Positions 1 to 6,886 of a stretch of DNA of 9,899 nt are shown one piece after another. Where the stretch lies: positions 1-9,899 of the forward strand of contig CAYLKH010000074.1 in the NCBI GenBank assembly GCA_964384255.1, in the 5' to 3' direction. This DNA comes from SIG469 sp964384255. Lineage in GTDB: Bacteria > Bacillota > Clostridia > Oscillospirales > Oscillospiraceae. The notes under the pieces were generated by a model. It was given only the letters and a program-made list of their open reading frames with translations, ran no database searches and was not told the origin of the DNA. Position 1 is the first letter of the stretch; every line of letters begins with the position of its first letter. The position numbers and the translations under genes were made by a program.

Positions 1-22
1 AAATCCTAACCCCTGCTATGAG

Positions 23-51
23 ATTGCCACGGCGGCAAGCCGCCTCGCAAT
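23..51. repeat. Imperfect GC-rich inverted repeat (hairpin) at the left edge
   Basis: The arms ATTGC (23-27) and GCAAT (47-51) enclose a second perfect 6-bp stem, GGCGGC (31-36) with GCCGCC (39-44), separated by a small internal loop and closed by a very short loop. The right arm runs directly into the 30-bp tandem repeat that follows, so both look like parts of one intergenic element. The sequence resembles the widespread ATTGC...GCAATGAC dispersed repeats of Clostridia and other bacteria; this comes from memory and was not searched. No T-tract follows on either strand, so it is not a classical Rho-independent terminator. It could still stabilise the 3' end of the pilus transcript. Confidence 0.6.
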
Positions 52-123
52 GACAGATGGGGGTACTTGGTGCCTCGCAATGACAGATGGGGATACTTGG
101 TGCCTCGCAATGACAGATGGGGG
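41..123. repeat. 30-bp tandem direct repeat, about 2.8 copies
   Basis: Units begin at 41, 71 and 101. Each contains CTCGCAATGACAGATGGGG, and the first two end in R-TACTTGG. The copies differ at only one or two positions, so the array is recent or kept homogeneous. The third copy breaks off near 123. The array lies just downstream of the pilin stop codon on the minus strand. It is not CRISPR-like, because the units abut without unique spacers. Positions 124-161 hold only a weak 4-bp stem (GCGG 129-132 with CCGC 139-142) and no recognisable gene. Confidence 0.8.
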
Positions 124-161
124 ATTCTGCGGGGGGTGCCGCGAAACGGTTATAACATTTT

Positions 162-1682
162 TCAATCTTCGTAGATAGACATTCTCTTGCGGGTGACAAG
201 GAATACAACCGATGCCAGCACCAGCAGGGAGCCGACGGTGATAAAGGTCATGGTTCCTTCGGCACCGGTTTTGGGCAGGACGGTACCCTTGTGGTTGGTG
301 ATGGTTGCGGTGATGGTACCAGCTGCCACAGCAGTTTCGCCAAAGTTCTCTGATGAAGACGATCCGGTTTTGGTTGAGGTCAGCGTATCAAGGGTTATGG
401 TACCACTTTCATCCTTAGAAGTCGCGGAGACGGTGAAGAGGATATCTTCCATGGTGTTATAACCCGGAGGGGTGGTGGTTTCTACCAGCTTATAATCGCC
501 GTCGTCAATACCGGGCCATGTGAATGTAGTCATTTCTTTGCCCGAGACTTCGTTCCCGATCTGTTTCCATGTGTATCCTGTTTCCGAGCTGTCCTTTATC
601 TTTTTATACAGGGTAAATCCTGCGCCGGTGAGTTCTTCATTATCGTCATCCACCTTATTGGTGATAAGCTTATAGGTAAAGACAACTACTTTGCTATCTG
701 GGGTTGTGCCTTTGCTGTAGCTATTTGGGTCGTTGGAATATGTTATCTTAAGCTCGTTGGAGTTACCGGTGGAGCCAATAGTGGCATTCTCGTTCAATTT
801 GGCAGTGTATTCAACGGTGATGACGGAATTGGCTTTGACAAGCGCATTGTTGTCTGAGTCTTTGATATTTTTCAAATCTTCGAACTTCACGTGGAAGGTG
901 CAGCTATCGCCTTCACCTAAGTTAGTGGTCTCAACTACGTAATCAGTTGTAATTTTAGTTCCATCGACGTAAACCTCAACTGAATTTTGGTTAAAGGTCA
1001 ACCCAGATGACAAAGTATCTTCGAAGCAGAAATAGTAGGTTTCATACTGGGCATATTTATCGGTAACTTTTCCGGTGAGTATGAAGGGTACATCGTCGCC
1101 GATGTCGTAGTCAGCGGAACTGCCCCAGCTGGTGTTCCCGGTGGAGTCGTTAGTGTCCATGACCTCTTTTTCACCGGTGACTTCACCGGCCTTGGCGGTC
1201 ACGGTGATGTCGGCCACCAGCTTGACAACGTATTCGCTGCGTTCCTGACCATCGGACAGCACTGTTACATCCTTCAAAAGGTAGTAGCCGGTGGGAACGT
1301 TTTCGAGCTTGCTATTTTTAGAAACCTGCCCATATTTAGTTCCCGTCAAATCTACATATTTCTCGATAACTGCAAGCTTATCGGAATCAGATTTCTCAGT
1401 TCCATTTACAGCTTCCAGCGCATTCAAGATATCTTCGCTAACGGCGTTGCCAACTTCAACATAATCAGGCAGCTTGCCGTTTTTGCCCCATTTGATATTG
1501 GACAGGACGCCGTTGTACAGGTCGCCGGTGAAGATCTGGTACACGTCGTAGGTGCGGTCGTCGTTCACGGTAATAGTCGCCGTAGAGCCTGTAGTCGTCG
1601 AGCCGGTTTCGTCAGCAAAGGCGGTTACGGTCAGTGACAGCAGCAGAGTCACAAGGAGCAGGATAGTCAGTAGTTTTTTCAT
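162..1682 (-). CDS. SpaA-type isopeptide-forming pilin subunit, LPKTG-anchored (probable pilus shaft protein)
   Basis: This 506-residue exported wall protein is probably the subunit that a sortase polymerises into a pilus shaft. Residues 1-23 form a signal peptide (MKK, hydrophobic core, cleavage likely after AFA). An N-terminal pilin domain follows, with the family's typical VYQIFTGDL at 48-56. The middle domain (about 165-335) contains EKEVMDTND and DIGDDVPF. The C-terminal SpaA/Cna_B domain (about 337-465) has the expected isopeptide residues: Lys343 in TNKVD, Glu401 in LVETTTPPGY and Asn463 in ITNHK. The sorting signal is LPKTG (469-473), then a membrane helix (479-497) and an RKR tail. 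I see no clear YPK pilin motif; Lys164 or Lys172 could be the cross-linking lysine. The ATG overlaps the adhesin stop as ATGA, and AAAGGAAGG (1689-1697) lies 6 bases upstream. No sortase follows in the window. Confidence 0.92.
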   Translation of the reverse strand: MKKLLTILLLVTLLLSLTVTAFADETGSTTTGSTATITVNDDRTYDVYQIFTGDLYNGVLSNIKWGKNGKLPDYVEVGNAVSEDILNALEAVNGTEKSDSDKLAVIEKYVDLTGTKYGQVSKNSKLENVPTGYYLLKDVTVLSDGQERSEYVVKLVADITVTAKAGEVTGEKEVMDTNDSTGNTSWGSSADYDIGDDVPFILTGKVTDKYAQYETYYFCFEDTLSSGLTFNQNSVEVYVDGTKITTDYVVETTNLGEGDSCTFHVKFEDLKNIKDSDNNALVKANSVITVEYTAKLNENATIGSTGNSNELKITYSNDPNSYSKGTTPDSKVVVFTYKLITNKVDDDNEELTGAGFTLYKKIKDSSETGYTWKQIGNEVSGKEMTTFTWPGIDDGDYKLVETTTPPGYNTMEDILFTVSATSKDESGTITLDTLTSTKTGSSSSENFGETAVAAGTITATITNHKGTVLPKTGAEGTMTFITVGSLLVLASVVFLVTRKRMSIYED

Positions 1683-4600
1683 TTATAACCTTCCTTTCTG
1701 ATCGCCTTTTTTGTCTTCCCTCTGCGCCGACAGGCGGCAATCAGGGCGATGCCAATAATCAGCAAACCAAAAACAAAATATGGTGCGGTTCCGGTTCCTC
1801 CGGTGGCGGGGAGGACAAAATTGTTCTTAATATTGACAATTTTGTTATCCCATAAATCTGTCAGCACGTTGCCGGATTTATCCTTAACCGTAACGGTGAC
1901 CTTACCGAGTTTGACATTTACGGAATAGGAATTGCCGTCGGACACATAGCCGTCCGGAGGTTTGGTTTCCACAAGGGTATATGTATGCCCCGAAGGGATG
2001 TGGACAAAGGATACGCTGCCGTCTTCGCCGGACATGGCGATAGAAGGGGTAATATATACCGAACTAACACCGTCGCCCCGGCAGGCTGAGCAGGTGGCCG
2101 TATCGTGGCTCAGGGTAAATTCCGCGCCCGCAAGTCCGGTTCCGCCGGAATCGGTTTTGGTAAAGTTCAGCTCACCGAGATAACCATGGACAGAGGGGAT
2201 CTGGAAATTGACTTCCCTCTCCTCCGACAGGGTCGTTTGCCCGTCTATCTCCTCGGTAACTTTGTAAGTCAGAGTTGTCTCGTCGTTGGTGGCATAGATA
2301 ACTGCACTGTTATCGCTCTTACTTGCCATAAACGTTTCGACTTCGTTCTTCAGTCGAACACGGTAGGTTATTTTGTAACTATAATATGTTGTACCATCGA
2401 CCGTAGTTGTTTTCGAGTATCCGGAATGCTTCAAGTCCCAAGTTACCTCATCGTCGTCGGTCAGGTGGCCGGCGTTGTTTTCGCCGCCTTCTTCTGCCTC
2501 GCCTTTCAGGTCATTAAGGGTAAGGTTTCCGGACTTGTCGAAGAATCCGATAAACTCGACATAATCATGGTGGCTGGCGATTAATGACGATGTGGACGAT
2601 GGCAAGGGGTCCTGGGCAACCCATTCGGCATCGGAGGATTCTTTAATTTTTTTTAAAATCTTCTTAAAAATATCGGTATAAGCATTCTGAAGACCTTCGG
2701 TATCTGTGCTGTCGTAATAATATCCTTCGCCCGAGCCGATGGAGCATTTCAGCCAGTTTTTGTAAGCATCGGCGCTGGTAGCATCGCCTATTTCGTAGGT
2801 GGTGTCTGTCCGGTCGACGACGGAGATCTTGGCATCACTTGCTACCAGCTTCTCACTGGTTTCAATAAATTTCTGTATGGTCTGGCCGCCGATATCAACA
2901 CCGATGGAGAAAATGTCTATCCCGGAACTCTTAATAGTTGTTGCCATTTTTCTGGCCCTTATTGCGGCCTTATCGCTATAGCTGGTGCCGCTGCCGCAAT
3001 AAACCTTTAACACACTGTCGAAAAATACGCCGTCGGCGCCTGTGGTACCGGATGAGGTGTAGGGGTCATAGCCTTTGTAACCGGAACTTATATAAGTTGT
3101 GGGGAATCCGTCGGTAAGTAATATGATAAATTTATTCTTGTTACTAACCCCACTCAGCATATCAGAGGCCATTTTCAGCCCGGCTTCGATATTGGTAAAG
3201 CGATTATGAGCCACGCCGTAACCATCGGCGTTGATTATACTTCCGGTTGCGGTACGCATGGTATTTTTGAGGGTATTTGCCTCAGTCTCGTTAGTACATT
3301 TTTGCAGTTCAAAAATCTTATGGGCATCGGTATTGAAGGCCACGTAACCGATTTTGCTCATGCCGATGTTGTTATTCTCCGCAAATTTGTCAATAAATTT
3401 TTCTGCCGATTCCATAGCAGCCGCGTAACGGGTAACGCCGCCGAAGTTATCGTTCATGGTGTTGGAAATATCCATAACGATGACCACGGCCATGTCGGGT
3501 TCGTTATAAATCTCGGATATTTCTTCGGTGGTGGTGACCGTAAGAGTGATGTCGAACACGTTTTCAAGGTCGGTGCCGTCGATAGTTTTGCTTACGGTGA
3601 CCTTTTCGTCACCTGATACAGTTGTTCCGCCACATTCGCTGACCTGAGAGTCGCTAAGCTCGTTGTTACTATCGGTAGGGTCCAGGGTGACGGCGGCCGC
3701 GCCGTCAGACAGAAGGCTGACGGAAGCCGCGGAAGGGCTGCTCCAATATTCGAACCAGCCGCTGTCCCGGAGGGTCATCCAGTTGGTGCCGAGAATCCGT
3801 TCGCCGCCTTCGGCTTCGGCGCTGATGCGATAGAACAGATATGGGGAAAAGCTGTCGGTTTCGAAGGTGATGGTGCCGTCGTCAGAGACGGAGACATACT
3901 GGCTGGAGATAACAGAGCCGGTTTTTTCGTCAAGGTGGGCGACGCAGAAAAGCTCGTCAGCGCCGAGTTTAAAGTTTTCGTCAGTTACGGTGACGGTGAC
4001 TGAGCCGGTGGGGGTATATTTCGCCCCGTATTCGGAGGTCAGGGAGATATCATAAACTTTGGACCAGTGGACCAGGTCCTGATTGTTGGGATTGACATAT
4101 GAAAGGGTCTGAGACTGGGTATAGTCCGGGTCGGAAACCACCAGCGACACATCAACTGGCAGACCGGTACCAGAGACGGAAAACTGTGCGGTGCCGACAG
4201 TGGCGGTCAGGCCGCCGGACTGGGGGCCAAGAAGGGAGTTAAGTTCGTCGAGCTTAGAGGTATTGTTCCAGCCGAGGTAAGTCAGGATATAGCTCTGGCC
4301 GTCGCCGGGCAGCTGGGACCAGAGGTCACAAAGCTCCTGAGCGGTTTTGCCATTAGCCAGAGATTTAAGCTGGGATTTATAAGCGCAGGAGTCTGCGTGT
4401 CCAATAGCGTCTTTTTCGGTATTGCCGCAATCGCACCAGGCGATAGTCAGGCCGCCGGACGACTCATCGGAGGGAGCGAGGTCATAAGTATCCGGGTCGT
4501 CAGCGGAGCCGCGCTCTTCCGGCGGGGTAACAAGGCCGTAGCCGGTTATGCTCCTGCTGTCGGCAGATACGCTGAGCTGGGCAACGCAGCCGTCCACATC

Positions 4601-5656
4601 GCCCATAATGACATTCATGCTGCTGCCCCGGACAGCGCTGATTATGCCCACAGTATTGTCATCGAAGAAAACCAGGTCACCGACCATAGGGTCAGCATCG
4701 GAGCTGAACAGGCCGACTCTGTCCCACAGGCGGGCCATGGAATCTGCGCCGGTATTATAGAGGGTATCGGAATCGGAGGACCCGGCGTAATTGAGGCAGA
4801 AGGAAACGAACATGGCAGACCAGTCGCTATAGGGCAGACCGTACCAGTCGCCATAACGGGTGTATCCCCGGCGCTGGCCGTCGCTCCCGGTGCGGAAATT
4901 GCGGGTGCTTTCGCAGTAACCGATCTGGGATTCGGCAACGGCCACCAGATCATAGGGCAAATCGCCGGAATCGTATCCTCTGAACATCCGCTGCCAATCC
5001 AGCTGAGTTTCCACATCGGCGGTGTCGTCGCTATAGCAGTCGGCGGTGTGGACGTGTTCTTCCATGCCGCAGATATAAGTTATCTCATAGCATTCGTCGG
5101 TATGGACGTGGGGCTGGTCGGAAAGGGTGCAGACAAGCACCGGATCGGACTGGGAAACGGAGTAGCAGTCGGCGGTATGCTCGTGGGGTTCGGACGTCAG
5201 GTCGCAGTTAAGGACCTGCTCCTCACAGCCTTCGGTAGTGGCGGTTATGTAGCAGCCGTCGGAATGGTCGTGGTCCTCGGTGCAGACAAGGGTCTGCTCT
5301 TCGTGGCCTTCTACAAAGACGGTGGTATAGCAGCCGTCGGTATGGACGTGGGGCTGGTCAGTAAGGGTGCAGACGAGGGTGGTAGTCTCTTCGGTGGTGT
5401 AGCAATCGTCGGTATGGACATGAGGTTCGTCGGAAAGGGTGCAGATAAGGGTCCTGCTTTCGCAGTCGGCGGTGTGGGTATGGTCAACAATGCCGCAGTC
5501 TGCATCACCGGCAAGGGTTATGCCGGTCTGGCGCAGGTTATAGAACACTGCCCCCACGACAAAAACGGAAAGGACAAGCAAAAGGGCTGTCAGCCGGGAA
5601 CGCAGGTTTTTGTTCTGGCTCAGCTTTCTGAGGCTGGCGCTGAGAGTATCGCGCAT
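1679..5656 (-). CDS. Large vWA-domain pilus tip adhesin, LPATG-anchored, with Cys/His repeats and a CHAP-like domain
   Basis: This 1325-residue surface protein is a likely pilus tip adhesin. In order: basic N-terminus and membrane segment (about 21-40), with no clear cleavage site; seven Cys/His repeats (54-209); CHAP-like domain (about 233-377) with the catalytic Cys and His apparently replaced by Ser280 and Thr335; a CxCx9Hx3C cluster (408-424); a beta-rich domain (about 483-612); a vWA domain (about 722-1000) with metal-site residues D729-x-S731-x-T733 and TDG at 848-850; a further beta-rich domain (about 1010-1158); a SpaA domain (about 1160-1278) with Lys1167, Glu1230 and Asn1275 placed for an isopeptide bond; LPATG (1282-1286), membrane helix and RRRGKTKK tail. 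The vWA motif has Thr where Ser is usual. AAGGAGG lies 7 bases before the ATG. It sits between signal peptidase and pilin genes, as in known pilus operons. The ligand is unknown. Confidence 0.92.
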   Translation of the reverse strand: MRDTLSASLRKLSQNKNLRSRLTALLLVLSVFVVGAVFYNLRQTGITLAGDADCGIVDHTHTADCESRTLICTLSDEPHVHTDDCYTTEETTTLVCTLTDQPHVHTDGCYTTVFVEGHEEQTLVCTEDHDHSDGCYITATTEGCEEQVLNCDLTSEPHEHTADCYSVSQSDPVLVCTLSDQPHVHTDECYEITYICGMEEHVHTADCYSDDTADVETQLDWQRMFRGYDSGDLPYDLVAVAESQIGYCESTRNFRTGSDGQRRGYTRYGDWYGLPYSDWSAMFVSFCLNYAGSSDSDTLYNTGADSMARLWDRVGLFSSDADPMVGDLVFFDDNTVGIISAVRGSSMNVIMGDVDGCVAQLSVSADSRSITGYGLVTPPEERGSADDPDTYDLAPSDESSGGLTIAWCDCGNTEKDAIGHADSCAYKSQLKSLANGKTAQELCDLWSQLPGDGQSYILTYLGWNNTSKLDELNSLLGPQSGGLTATVGTAQFSVSGTGLPVDVSLVVSDPDYTQSQTLSYVNPNNQDLVHWSKVYDISLTSEYGAKYTPTGSVTVTVTDENFKLGADELFCVAHLDEKTGSVISSQYVSVSDDGTITFETDSFSPYLFYRISAEAEGGERILGTNWMTLRDSGWFEYWSSPSAASVSLLSDGAAAVTLDPTDSNNELSDSQVSECGGTTVSGDEKVTVSKTIDGTDLENVFDITLTVTTTEEISEIYNEPDMAVVIVMDISNTMNDNFGGVTRYAAAMESAEKFIDKFAENNNIGMSKIGYVAFNTDAHKIFELQKCTNETEANTLKNTMRTATGSIINADGYGVAHNRFTNIEAGLKMASDMLSGVSNKNKFIILLTDGFPTTYISSGYKGYDPYTSSGTTGADGVFFDSVLKVYCGSGTSYSDKAAIRARKMATTIKSSGIDIFSIGVDIGGQTIQKFIETSEKLVASDAKISVVDRTDTTYEIGDATSADAYKNWLKCSIGSGEGYYYDSTDTEGLQNAYTDIFKKILKKIKESSDAEWVAQDPLPSSTSSLIASHHDYVEFIGFFDKSGNLTLNDLKGEAEEGGENNAGHLTDDDEVTWDLKHSGYSKTTTVDGTTYYSYKITYRVRLKNEVETFMASKSDNSAVIYATNDETTLTYKVTEEIDGQTTLSEEREVNFQIPSVHGYLGELNFTKTDSGGTGLAGAEFTLSHDTATCSACRGDGVSSVYITPSIAMSGEDGSVSFVHIPSGHTYTLVETKPPDGYVSDGNSYSVNVKLGKVTVTVKDKSGNVLTDLWDNKIVNIKNNFVLPATGGTGTAPYFVFGLLIIGIALIAACRRRGKTKKAIRKEGYK
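5030..5497 (-). repeat. Region encoding seven Cys/His repeats in the tip adhesin
   Basis: Adhesin residues 54-209 contain seven units of C-x(3-6)-H-x-H-x(3)-C. The Cys/His/His/Cys sets are C54/H59/H61/C65, C72/H79/H81/C85, C96/H103/H105/C109, C125/H129/H131/C135, C151/H158/H160/C164, C176/H183/H185/C189 and C196/H201/H203/C207. Most read like PHVHTDxCY. The units encoded near 5327-5377 and 5087-5137 are almost the same in DNA, which suggests duplication inside the gene. Each unit supplies four possible metal ligands. Similar HxHTxxC repeats occur in other gut Firmicutes surface proteins (memory, not searched); their function is not known to me. Confidence 0.85.
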
Positions 5657-5691
5657 TTTGCTTCCTCCTTTCCGAGATATGGTAAAAAGGG

Positions 5692-6276
5692 TCAGGTCAC
5701 GGGACCAAGGCGGTTAAGGGGCCAGACCCTGAAATATACTTTGCCGATTATGTTATCGGTAGAGATGTTGCCGATAGCGGAGTTTCGGCTGTCGACCGAA
5801 TTTGTCCGCTGGTCGCCCAGGACGAATATCCCGTCCCCCGGGACTTTGTATGGAAATTGCAGATCGCAGTTGCCAAGGCTCTTTTGGGTCACGTAAGGTT
5901 CGTCCAGCAGCTGGCCATTGATAAATACGTTTCCGTCGACGTCGATCTCGACAGTTTCGTCCGGCAGGGCGATGACCCGCTTAACAAGGATCTTGCCCTG
6001 ATAATAAAACCCGATAAGGTCGCCACGGGAAAAGTCGTCAGACTTATAGAGGACGATTATTTCGTCGTGTTCAAGGGTGGGCGACATACTGTCGCCGGAG
6101 ATTTGCAGGATGGGCAGCAGCAGGGTCGCAATAAGGACCGCAACGGCGGCGACCACCACCAGGACCGACACAGTGCTGACCAGGGTGCGGCGGAAATATA
6201 TCCCCCTGCGGATACGCTTACGCTCAAGCTGGATATCCTGCATGGACGGAATGTCCACAGAAGTTTTCTTTTTCAT
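5692..6276 (-). CDS. lepB: Type I signal peptidase, pilus-operon member
   Basis: This is a membrane-bound serine protease (S26 family) that removes signal peptides from proteins exported by Sec. It has 194 residues, normal for the short Gram-positive form. A basic cytosolic N-terminus (1-30) is followed by one membrane helix (about 31-55). The catalytic Ser63 lies in SGDSMSPTL (60-68), the general base is probably Lys99 in VKRVIALPDE (98-107), and the conserved GDQRTNSVDSR box is at 154-164. All key residues are present, so it should be active. This differs from SipA-like pilus proteins of group A streptococci, which have lost them. The ATG overlaps the stop of the upstream gene as ATGA, with GGGAG (6283-6287) 6 bases before it. 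The adhesin starts 35 bases after its stop. It is probably the operon's own peptidase for pilin precursors; the symbol names the family only. Confidence 0.95.
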   Translation of the reverse strand: MKKKTSVDIPSMQDIQLERKRIRRGIYFRRTLVSTVSVLVVVAAVAVLIATLLLPILQISGDSMSPTLEHDEIIVLYKSDDFSRGDLIGFYYQGKILVKRVIALPDETVEIDVDGNVFINGQLLDEPYVTQKSLGNCDLQFPYKVPGDGIFVLGDQRTNSVDSRNSAIGNISTDNIIGKVYFRVWPLNRLGPVT

Positions 6277-6800
6277 TGGGCGCTCCCATCGGTGGATTCG
6301 TCGTACAAGGCAAATTCAAGGGCTTTGCGGAATTTAAGTTCCCAGATGTCTTCCGGTTCGGGTTCTTGCGGGGCGGAAACGGGAATCGGCTCGGGTTCGG
6401 TCACCATTGGCGCAGAAACGGCAATCGGTTCGGGTTCGGCCACCATTGGCGCAGAAACGGAAATCGGCTCGGGTTCGGCCACCGTCGGCGCAGAAACGGC
6501 AATCGGTTCGGGTTCGGCCACGGTTGGGACGGAAACGGGGTCGGAGCCTTCGTCCTCGAGGCGGGCTTTCAGCTGGGACAGGTAGATATCGGCTGCGGCC
6601 TGAGCGCTGTCAAAAAAACCGGAAACGGCCAGAGCAGCCTCGGCCAAAGAGCCGGAGTTTTCGATTTTGAGTGTTTTGTCGTCCAGCTGGCGTTGAAGTT
6701 CTTCGCAGCGGGCCGTCAGCTCTTCTTCGCTCTTTTTGAGCTGGTAGATGATTTCGATAAGCTCTGAGCGTTTAAGCCGTTTCAGATTTCGATCACTCAT
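6273..6800 (-). CDS. Cytosolic coiled-coil protein with 13-residue Pro/Glu repeats, first gene of the pilus operon
   Basis: Function is not known. The 175-residue product has no signal peptide or membrane segment. Residues 1-43 are charged and predicted coiled coil, opening with LKRLKRSELIEIIYQLKKSE. Residues 44-82 (KIENSGSLAEAALAVSGFF onward) look helical and amphipathic. Residues 88-150 are a low-complexity linker of four 13-residue units ending EPEPI plus a shorter one ending EPEPE. Residues 151-175 form an acidic tail with WELKFRKALEFALYD. I recall similar coiled-coil proteins beside signal peptidase and pilin genes in gut Clostridia, often vaguely annotated; this was not searched. I place the start at the ATG of 6800, not the in-frame GTG at 6842. 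GGGAGA lies close upstream of 6800, and the GTG would fall within about 10 bases of the likely transcription start. A cytosolic scaffold or sensor for pilus assembly is speculation. Confidence 0.8.
   Translation of the reverse strand: MSDRNLKRLKRSELIEIIYQLKKSEEELTARCEELQRQLDDKTLKIENSGSLAEAALAVSGFFDSAQAAADIYLSQLKARLEDEGSDPVSVPTVAEPEPIAVSAPTVAEPEPISVSAPMVAEPEPIAVSAPMVTEPEPIPVSAPQEPEPEDIWELKFRKALEFALYDESTDGSAQ
6351..6539 (-). repeat. 39-bp in-frame tandem repeat, four full units plus a partial one
   Basis: Four 39-bp units (6384-6539) and a shorter degenerate one (6351-6383) encode variants of AVSAPTVAEPEPI. The units are nearly identical in DNA: CGGTTCGGGTTCGGCCAC recurs with one or two changes per copy. 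Because 39 is a multiple of three, slippage or recombination would change linker length without breaking the frame. Confidence 0.9.
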
Positions 6801-6804
6801 AGAT

Positions 6805-6810
6805 TCTCCC
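6805..6810 (-). promoter_or_regulatory. Ribosome binding site that sets the coiled-coil gene start
   Basis: The minus strand reads GGGAGA, then ATCT, then ATG, close to the usual spacing. No comparable site precedes the alternative GTG at 6842, so translation should begin at 6800. Confidence 0.75.
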
Positions 6811-6857
6811 AAAAAAATGTTGCAAAGCTCACAAATCGACACCTGGAATACAGAAAA

Positions 6858-6886
6858 ATTCTATCACATAAGCTGTGAAAAATCAA
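6858..6886 (-). promoter_or_regulatory. Sigma-A-type promoter of the pilus operon
   Basis: On the minus strand, TTGATT (6881-6886) is followed after exactly 17 bases by TAGAAT (6858-6863). A TG one base upstream of the -10 box gives an extended -10. Transcription would start near 6850, giving a leader of about 50 bases before the ATG at 6800. The spacer holds the inverted repeat TCACA-TAAGC-TGTGA, so a regulator could act directly on the promoter. It is the best promoter match in the gap between the terminator and the first pilus gene. Confidence 0.65.

Noticed and set aside
41..123. CRISPR array
   Set aside because: The 30-bp units abut directly with no unique spacers, and no cas genes are in view.
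124..161. Rho-independent terminator directly after the pilin gene
   Set aside because: Only a 4-bp stem (GCGG/CCGC) with no following T-tract on the minus strand; too weak to call.
4397..5896. Plus-strand open frame of 499 codons with an AGGAG 5 bases before its GTG
   Set aside because: It lies wholly opposite the adhesin and signal peptidase genes. Its Gly/Val/Ala-rich sequence follows from complementing the repetitive codons there, and it shows no domain, signal peptide or family motif. The Shine-Dalgarno match is probably chance.
5857..6767. Plus-strand frames with Gly/Ser or Arg-rich repeats opposite the 39-bp repeats
   Set aside because: The repeats translate in several frames, but only the minus-strand frame has a ribosome binding site, coiled coil and operon context. 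The others are antisense shadows.
6801..6842. GTG at 6842 as start of the coiled-coil protein
   Set aside because: It would begin about 8 bases from the predicted transcription start and lacks a ribosome binding site, while the ATG at 6800 has a good one.
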